NCBI RefSeq assembly: GCF_024753545.1
Contig: NZ_JANTOO010000020.1
Span: 62,001-126,000 of the forward strand
Reading direction: 5' to 3'
DNA length: 64,000 bases
DNA from: Lysinibacillus pinottii
GTDB taxonomy: Bacteria; Bacillota; Bacilli; Bacillales_A; Planococcaceae
This document shows, piece by piece, positions 59,313 to 64,000 of this stretch. A program made the translations under genes and the position numbers. Every line of letters begins with the position of its first letter. Positions within the stretch are counted from its first letter, which is position 1. The notes under the pieces were generated by a model. The model saw nothing but the letters and a program-made list of their open reading frames with translations. It ran no database searches and was not told the origin of the DNA.

Positions 59313-60083
59313 TTAGACGAGTCTTTTGATTTTAGGACAGGAGATACAAAAGTCATTTGCTTCATCAGATGTATGGTAATAGAAACAACATGTTTTTCTT
59401 AAGCGGATAGGTTGCTCAGATTCCTTTATTGTCACTTTAGGTCCACAATATTTAGTCAGAGGATTTTTCTTCTCGCCAAAGAGAGCACCTGGTGCCTCAT
59501 GTACAATATAGGCATAATCCTCTTGTAGGCGAGTAATTTCTTGCTCATTGGCCCCTTCTCTTATTTTCGTTTCATATAGCCAATTGACATAAATAGCTGT
59601 ATTTTCCCATAAGATTGTTTTTGGGATTTTACTTACTTTCATTAATGACTGCCACACTTTTGCTAGATTGTCCGCAAAAATTCCTTTCAGCACCTCGTCA
59701 CGCCATGATTTACGATCAATTGTTGGCACAGACACCGTATGATCTATGAACCGAACGTTAGGTAGCCATGGCTTCGCATGTCCTTCTGCTTCCACCCAAA
59801 TATTATCAATAGCAACGTGTAGCCCTTTATCGTATCTCGACATGGCATAGAATGCTGAAGCCATCGTCAAGACACTATAACGCTTTCCAAATAACGATGC
59901 TGTCACTAATAAAGAGGCCGATTGAAAAAAAGGTGCGATTGTTTGTAAATAGACTAGGGCCAGTTCAGAGTCCAATAAATTTTCCGCTCTTATGGAGTAA
60001 GTAGCGTCTATCGCGGGCTCAAACGTCAATCGATAATCGCTTAATAGTATGGGTATTTCTTCAGCTGACAATTTGTTGCTCAA
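59313..60083 (-). CDS. FhuF-like ferric siderophore reductase
   Basis: The 256-residue cytoplasmic protein has the C-terminal [2Fe-2S] motif of FhuF proteins: RKTCCFYYHTSDEANDFCISCPK, i.e. CC-x(n)-CxxC (near residues 231-249). FhuF-type enzymes reduce Fe(III) in imported hydroxamate siderophores to release iron. It is the last gene of the uptake operon and overlaps the ATPase gene by four bases, which supports the role. The N-terminal part is weakly conserved. Confidence 0.85.
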   Translation of the reverse strand: MSNKLSAEEIPILLSDYRLTFEPAIDATYSIRAENLLDSELALVYLQTIAPFFQSASLLVTASLFGKRYSVLTMASAFYAMSRYDKGLHVAIDNIWVEAEGHAKPWLPNVRFIDHTVSVPTIDRKSWRDEVLKGIFADNLAKVWQSLMKVSKIPKTILWENTAIYVNWLYETKIREGANEQEITRLQEDYAYIVHEAPGALFGEKKNPLTKYCGPKVTIKESEQPIRLRKTCCFYYHTSDEANDFCISCPKIKRLV

Positions 60084-60907
60084 GTGGCCGCTACCTCCTC
60101 AAATGCTTCCATCTGAACTGTTCGTCCCTTACCATGCGGAACACATAATGGCGTTCCAAATAGAGGGTCTCTCATTATGGTACAGTCCATCCGAAAGACC
60201 GCTTGTACCATCTCAGGTGTCACCACTTCCTCTGGCTTTCCTTGTGCGTATACCCGTTTATTTCGCACAGCTACAATATGATGAGCATAACGACAGGCTA
60301 AGTTTAAATCGTGTAATACCATAACAACTGTACGGCCTTCATGTTCATTCAAATCAAATAGTAAATCTAAAATTTCTACTTGATGAGCCATATCTAAATA
60401 GGTTGTAGGTTCATCTAGTAAAATAAGATCCGTTTTTTGAGCCAATGTCATAGCAATCCACACACGCTGACGCTGTCCACCTGATAATGCATCTACTGGG
60501 CGATCCGCAAATTCGGTCATCTGTGTCACCTCAAGAGCATTGTTCACAATAGTTTCATCCTCTGTAGACCATTGCTTTAACCAGCTCTGATGAGGGTAAC
60601 GACCTTGTTTAATCAATTGTTGGACAGTTAATCCTTCTGGTGCAACAGGTCCCTGTGGAAGAATGGCTAAACGTTTTGCCACCTCTTTAGTTGAAATGGC
60701 GTCTAGTGGATGATTTTCTAAGAAAATTTCACCTGACCTTGGTTTTTGCAGTCGGGCAAACGTTCTAAGGAGCGTAGATTTTCCACAGCCATTGGCACCT
60801 ACTAGTACCGTAATTTTCCCTTTTGGTATTTGAAGATTCAAATCTTCTAAAATAAGATTTTCACCATAGCTAACATCTAGATTTTGTACTTCTAAGACGT
60901 TTTTCAA
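60080..60907 (-). CDS. Iron-siderophore ABC transporter ATPase
   Basis: The 275-residue ATPase has Walker A GANGCGKST (near residue 40), Q-loop LPQGPVAPEGLT, signature LSGGQRQRVWIA (near 140) and Walker B LILLDEPTTYLD. The H-loop His is in VMVLHDLNLACRYA. It belongs to the FecE/FhuC group and energises the two permeases just upstream. The TTG at 60907 is chosen because GAGGGTG lies eight bases before it. A C-terminal 40-residue extension is typical of the group. Confidence 0.93.
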   Translation of the reverse strand: MKNVLEVQNLDVSYGENLILEDLNLQIPKGKITVLVGANGCGKSTLLRTFARLQKPRSGEIFLENHPLDAISTKEVAKRLAILPQGPVAPEGLTVQQLIKQGRYPHQSWLKQWSTEDETIVNNALEVTQMTEFADRPVDALSGGQRQRVWIAMTLAQKTDLILLDEPTTYLDMAHQVEILDLLFDLNEHEGRTVVMVLHDLNLACRYAHHIVAVRNKRVYAQGKPEEVVTPEMVQAVFRMDCTIMRDPLFGTPLCVPHGKGRTVQMEAFEEVAAT

Positions 60908-60957
60908 AATCCCTTCACCCTCTTCTCTCACGCTTTTAACTCATTTATCATTGGGCA

Positions 60958-61998
60958 TTATTGATTGCGCGTTCTAAATAGTAAATATATAAAGAATGGT
61001 GCTCCAATTGCAGCCGTAAAGACACCTGTTGGTAAATCCTTTGGTAAAAAGGCTGTACGTGCAACAATGTCAGCTACAATGACAATAATGCCACCAATTA
61101 TAGCCGTAACAGGTATTAATCCTGCAAAAGAACGCCCTACTAGCAATCTACTCATATGTGGGGCTACTAATCCAACAAAGGCAATTCCACCAGCAAAAGC
61201 AACTGCAGAACCAGCTAGCATTACACTAATAAGTAAAAAGAGCAAACGGTACACTTGAACTTTTACGCCCAGCCCTATCGCAATGTCATCTCCTAATTCC
61301 TTCACATTGACGGTTCTCGCTAAAACAAATGTTAGAGGTAATAAGAGAGTAACCCATGGTAAAAGCAAGTAGACATCTGTCATATTTGCCCCATACAAAC
61401 TACCTGTCAGCCATAGATAGGCCTTCGTTGTTGCGGCTACCTCGCTGATCACCAACAGCATAGTTACCACTGCCTTTGCTAACGCGGAAATCCCAATTCC
61501 AATAAGCACCATACGTATAGGTGTGACACCTTTTCTCCATGACAGCAGGTAAATGATAAAGGAGATAATAGCCGCACCTAAAATGGCAGCTAACGGTAAA
61601 AATTGAATGCCCACTGACCCCATAAAATACACGATAAAAATAATCGCACCCATGGACGCCCCACTCGTTACACCAATAATATCTGGAGCAGCTAAAGGGT
61701 TGCCTATGATTCCTTGTAAAATTAAACCAGCAACTCCTAGCGCAGCACCAACTAATAAGGCCATTAAAATACGCGGAAGCCTTAATGTATGTAAGACAAA
61801 ATCGTACTCTCCGTTTCCGTAGCCTAATAATTCCTTCACTACGGTGACAGGATGAATAAAATCGCTACCCGCAGATAAACCAATAATCGTTATGATGACT
61901 AATAATAAGCTTAACAGTAGTATAATCCAACAAGTCTTTTTGGCGATTTGAAAAGATATGCGATCGGATTTCGTTCGAATCGTCCTATAATTAGACAT
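60958..61998 (-). CDS. Iron-siderophore ABC transporter permease (FecCD family)
   Basis: The 346-residue permease has about nine or ten spans. FecCD landmarks are GVAGLILQGIIGNPLAAPDIIGVTSGA (near residues 85-110), the LWLTGSLYGAN segment (near 190), and IAFVGLVAPHMSRLLVG near 275, which contacts the ATPase. It pairs with the neighbouring permease as a heterodimer. Its start overlaps the previous stop by eight bases. Confidence 0.94.
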   Translation of the reverse strand: MSNYRTIRTKSDRISFQIAKKTCWIILLLSLLLVIITIIGLSAGSDFIHPVTVVKELLGYGNGEYDFVLHTLRLPRILMALLVGAALGVAGLILQGIIGNPLAAPDIIGVTSGASMGAIIFIVYFMGSVGIQFLPLAAILGAAIISFIIYLLSWRKGVTPIRMVLIGIGISALAKAVVTMLLVISEVAATTKAYLWLTGSLYGANMTDVYLLLPWVTLLLPLTFVLARTVNVKELGDDIAIGLGVKVQVYRLLFLLISVMLAGSAVAFAGGIAFVGLVAPHMSRLLVGRSFAGLIPVTAIIGGIIVIVADIVARTAFLPKDLPTGVFTAAIGAPFFIYLLFRTRNQ

Positions 61999-63007
61999 TT
62001 TTAGCTAACCCCTTTCGTGCAATATAAATAAAGAAAGGAGCACCAATTAATGCAGTCATTACACCAATTGGCATTTCTAATGGCATAATTACGTATCTTG
62101 CTGCTATATCTGCAAGCAACAGCAGTATGGCTCCTAATACCGCACTGTACGGTATAATCCAACGATAATCCATGCCAACAAGATGAATCGCTATATGAGG
62201 GACAATTAAACCAATAAAGCCAATCGAACCTGCTACAGCAACTGAGCTACCTGCAAGAATAATTATGATGATGCCAAGTGTGAGTTTCGTCACCATTGTT
62301 CGTTGTCCCAATCCTTTTGCAATATCATCACCTGATTGTAAAATATTTATAGAACGACCCATACCTATTGCTATGATCGTGCCCCCTAAAATAAATGGTA
62401 GGACAGGTATGAGCATGTCTATGCTACGACCTGATACTGACCCCGCTAGCCAAAATAGTACACTTTGTAAACCTTGTTCATCAATTACTAAAAGCCCCTG
62501 CGTAAACGAGACAAATAGAGCTGTAATCGCTGCACCAGCTAGTACTATTTTAATCGGTGTTAAACCATCTCTTCCTAATGATCCAAGGAAAAACACCATA
62601 GCTCCCGCTGCACCAGCACCTAAAAAGGCAATCCACATATAACTCATTAAAGAATTAACAGAAAAAAGAGTAATGGCACTGACAATAAAAAATATTGCCC
62701 CTGCATTAATACCTAAAATATCAGGAGCTGCTAAAGGGTTTCTTGTTAATGCCCGCATCAATGCTCCCGAGATAGCAAGGCTTGCGCCAACTACTGTAGC
62801 GATCACAGCTCTTGTAAATCTAGATGTTCGAATAATGACATGCTCCTTATTAGCAGCATCATAATGAAAAATGGCATCATAGATTGACGAGAAGGGAATA
62901 GATGTTTGACCAATAGTTATGCTGAACATAAACGTCAGCAATAGGACCAAACAACTGATGAACAACCCTATTTGTTTCATCGAGGTAGTAGAAAGAAAAA
63001 TTCTCAT
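61991..63007 (-). CDS. Iron-siderophore ABC transporter permease (FecCD family)
   Basis: The 338-residue permease has the same FecCD pattern as its neighbour: GASLAISGALMRALTRNPLAAPDILG, then LFWLAGSVSGRS and IGFIGLIVPHIAIHLVG. It is the first permease of the operon. The ATG at 63007 is tentative; a GTG at 63031 and the ATG at 62980 are also in frame, and none has a strong ribosome site. It is separated from the binding-protein gene by about 110 bp containing a hairpin. Confidence 0.92.
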   Translation of the reverse strand: MRIFLSTTSMKQIGLFISCLVLLLTFMFSITIGQTSIPFSSIYDAIFHYDAANKEHVIIRTSRFTRAVIATVVGASLAISGALMRALTRNPLAAPDILGINAGAIFFIVSAITLFSVNSLMSYMWIAFLGAGAAGAMVFFLGSLGRDGLTPIKIVLAGAAITALFVSFTQGLLVIDEQGLQSVLFWLAGSVSGRSIDMLIPVLPFILGGTIIAIGMGRSINILQSGDDIAKGLGQRTMVTKLTLGIIIIILAGSSVAVAGSIGFIGLIVPHIAIHLVGMDYRWIIPYSAVLGAILLLLADIAARYVIMPLEMPIGVMTALIGAPFFIYIARKGLAKNV

Positions 63008-63073
63008 TTTGCGCCAACTTTCTTGAACCACATTTTATCTTTTGAGAAAAGTTGTAGGTTTTTATAGGCGAAA

Positions 63074-63128
63074 CACTACAAGGAGAGGGCTGTCTCTCAA
63101 GCATTCTCTAACACTTTAAACAGCCCTA
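63074..63128 (-). terminator. Hairpin between binding protein and permease genes
   Basis: AGGGCTGT and ACAGCCCT form a perfect 8-bp stem around a 30-base AT-rich loop just after the binding-protein stop. There is no T tract, so it may be a 3'-end stabiliser or partial terminator that gives more binding protein than permease. Confidence 0.5.
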
Positions 63129-63138
63129 ATCACTTTCT

Positions 63139-64000
63139 CTATTTATCTAATTCAAATTTGTCATAAATATCATCTAGCATTAAATTAGCACTAATCAATC
63201 CGCCAGCTAGATTCCAATTGATTTCATCTACTTGGTAAACTTGATTTGCCTTCACAGCATCGAGCTCTTTCCATAGAGGATGATTTGTCCACTCTTCATA
63301 ATTCTTTTTCACAGCGTCATCATTTTCCATAAACATATAAATGACATCGGCATTCATTTGCGCAATACTTTCTTTATCTGTTAGTTTGACGATCTCCAAT
63401 GAGTCATCAGTTAAATTTTTAGGACCTTGGAAGCCAAGCTCTGACAATATAGAACCTGCATATCCAGTTACATAAATACGTGCATGGTCTGCTCTGAAAT
63501 TGACAACCGCAACATGGAATGGCCATTTATCGCCAAGCTTCTCTTTCATTTTTGTTTGGAAATCAGCAACTCGCGTATCCCAATCTCCAAATAACTCTTT
63601 AACCTTTTCTTCCTCATTCATTGCTTGACCCATCATTTCTGCTGTACCTTTGAAATCAAATACCGTTTCATGAGCAACGGTTGGAGCAATTTGTGATAAC
63701 TGATCATAAATTTCCTCATGACGAACTTTCGATGCAATGATTAGATCTGGTTTAAGCTTTGCAATTTCCTCAAGATTTGGTTGTGTTTCTTGTCCCACAA
63801 CTGCAACACCATCTAAATCTTTTTTCAAATAATTATAAAAAGGTGCTTCTGCCCAAGATTCTACTGCTCCTACTGGCTTAATGCCCATTGCTACTGCAAC
63901 ATCAGTAGCCCCTTGGTATAGCGTAACGATTTTTGTAGGTGTTCCTTCAATTGTCGTAGTACCCATAGCGTGGGTAATTTCACGGCTAGAAGACTCTGTA
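63139..64000 (-). CDS. Siderophore-binding protein, N-terminus cut by window edge
   Basis: At least 287 residues of a class-III (BtuF/FhuD-type) substrate-binding protein are visible: GTPTKIVTLYQGATDVAVAMGIKPVG near the visible start, QPNLEEIAKLKPDLIIASKV and the long helix linking the lobes. The frame is open through the window edge (residues ITHAMGTTT precede), so the apparent ATG at 63966 is internal and the lipoprotein signal lies beyond 64000. It delivers an iron-siderophore to the two permeases. The ligand is not known; a Fur box is expected off-window. Confidence 0.93.
   Translation of the reverse strand, partial: TESSSREITHAMGTTTIEGTPTKIVTLYQGATDVAVAMGIKPVGAVESWAEAPFYNYLKKDLDGVAVVGQETQPNLEEIAKLKPDLIIASKVRHEEIYDQLSQIAPTVAHETVFDFKGTAEMMGQAMNEEEKVKELFGDWDTRVADFQTKMKEKLGDKWPFHVAVVNFRADHARIYVTGYAGSILSELGFQGPKNLTDDSLEIVKLTDKESIAQMNADVIYMFMENDDAVKKNYEEWTNHPLWKELDAVKANQVYQVDEINWNLAGGLISANLMLDDIYDKFELDK

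Overview
The window looks like chromosome of a low-GC, spore-forming Firmicute of the Bacillales, most like Lysinibacillus. The assignment is inference: it rests on AT-rich sequence, strong GGAGG-type ribosome sites, a complete early forespore sigma-F cassette, SpoVAF, SirA and Cse60-like sporulation genes, and gene order that follows Bacillus subtilis in several blocks with characteristic gaps. No rRNA or tRNA gene was recognised.

Layout. 1-7.5 kb is accessory-like. It holds a guanidine-I (ykkC) riboswitch whose gene lies off the left edge, a membrane-anchored PstS-like protein, a YbaK-type deacylase, a DUF418 membrane protein, a tiny phospholipase-A2-like protein, two acetyltransferases, a PNPOx-family flavoprotein gene split by an in-frame stop, and an AraC/GyrI-like regulator. 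7.2-11.5 kb carries a Cse60-like gene, glnA with a GlnR/TnrA box, a sodium symporter and ribU behind an FMN riboswitch. 11.7-24.8 kb is the conserved block rsiX-sigX-resEDCBA-rluB-(dacB-like)-scpBA-DUF309-ribT: cytochrome c maturation, the redox-responsive two-component pair, an ECF sigma factor, and chromosome condensation. 24.9-38 kb is lysA-spoVAF-sigF-spoIIAB-spoIIAA-pdp-drm-xerD-fur-(spoIIM-like)-nudF, then an aldo/keto reductase, VanZ-like and DUF3886 proteins and a thiolase. 38.4-51 kb contains a hydrolase, luxS, yneF, sirA, an opposing five-gene lia cell-envelope stress operon, a decayed IS1182-type element, tkt, ynzC, a deformylase paralogue, yneB, yneA and lexA. The yneA-lexA gap is a dense SOS control region. 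51-59 kb holds a class-I glutamine amidotransferase, a prepilin peptidase, DUF2339, a lone phage-type holin, an acyltransferase, a CPBP protease and a YjiH family transporter. 59.3 kb to the right edge is a siderophore uptake operon: binding protein (cut by the edge), two permeases, ATPase and FhuF-like reductase.

How the genes work together. ResA/B/C mature c-type cytochromes, and ResD/E probably control them. SpoIIAA/AB/sigma-F form the forespore anti-sigma switch; SpoVAF, Cse60-like, SirA and the SpoIIM-like protein are further sporulation functions. LexA with YneA links DNA damage to division arrest. Fur presumably controls the siderophore operon, whose promoter is outside the window. LiaR/S/F sense envelope damage and drive the PspA-like LiaH.

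Most unusual observations: the intact PLA2 His/Asp dyad in an 87-residue leaderless protein; the split PNPOx gene; a GC-rich 125-bp repeat with GTT..AAC ends present twice; inverted repeats bracketing the IS remnant; a strong palindrome pair ahead of the YjiH gene; a 36-residue membrane ORF directly after lysA; and the apparent absence of spmA/spmB, dacF, spoVAA-AE and the riboflavin biosynthesis genes from their B. subtilis positions. I found no convincing new multi-gene defence or biosynthetic system. All product names come from reading sequence and recalled family motifs; no search was run.
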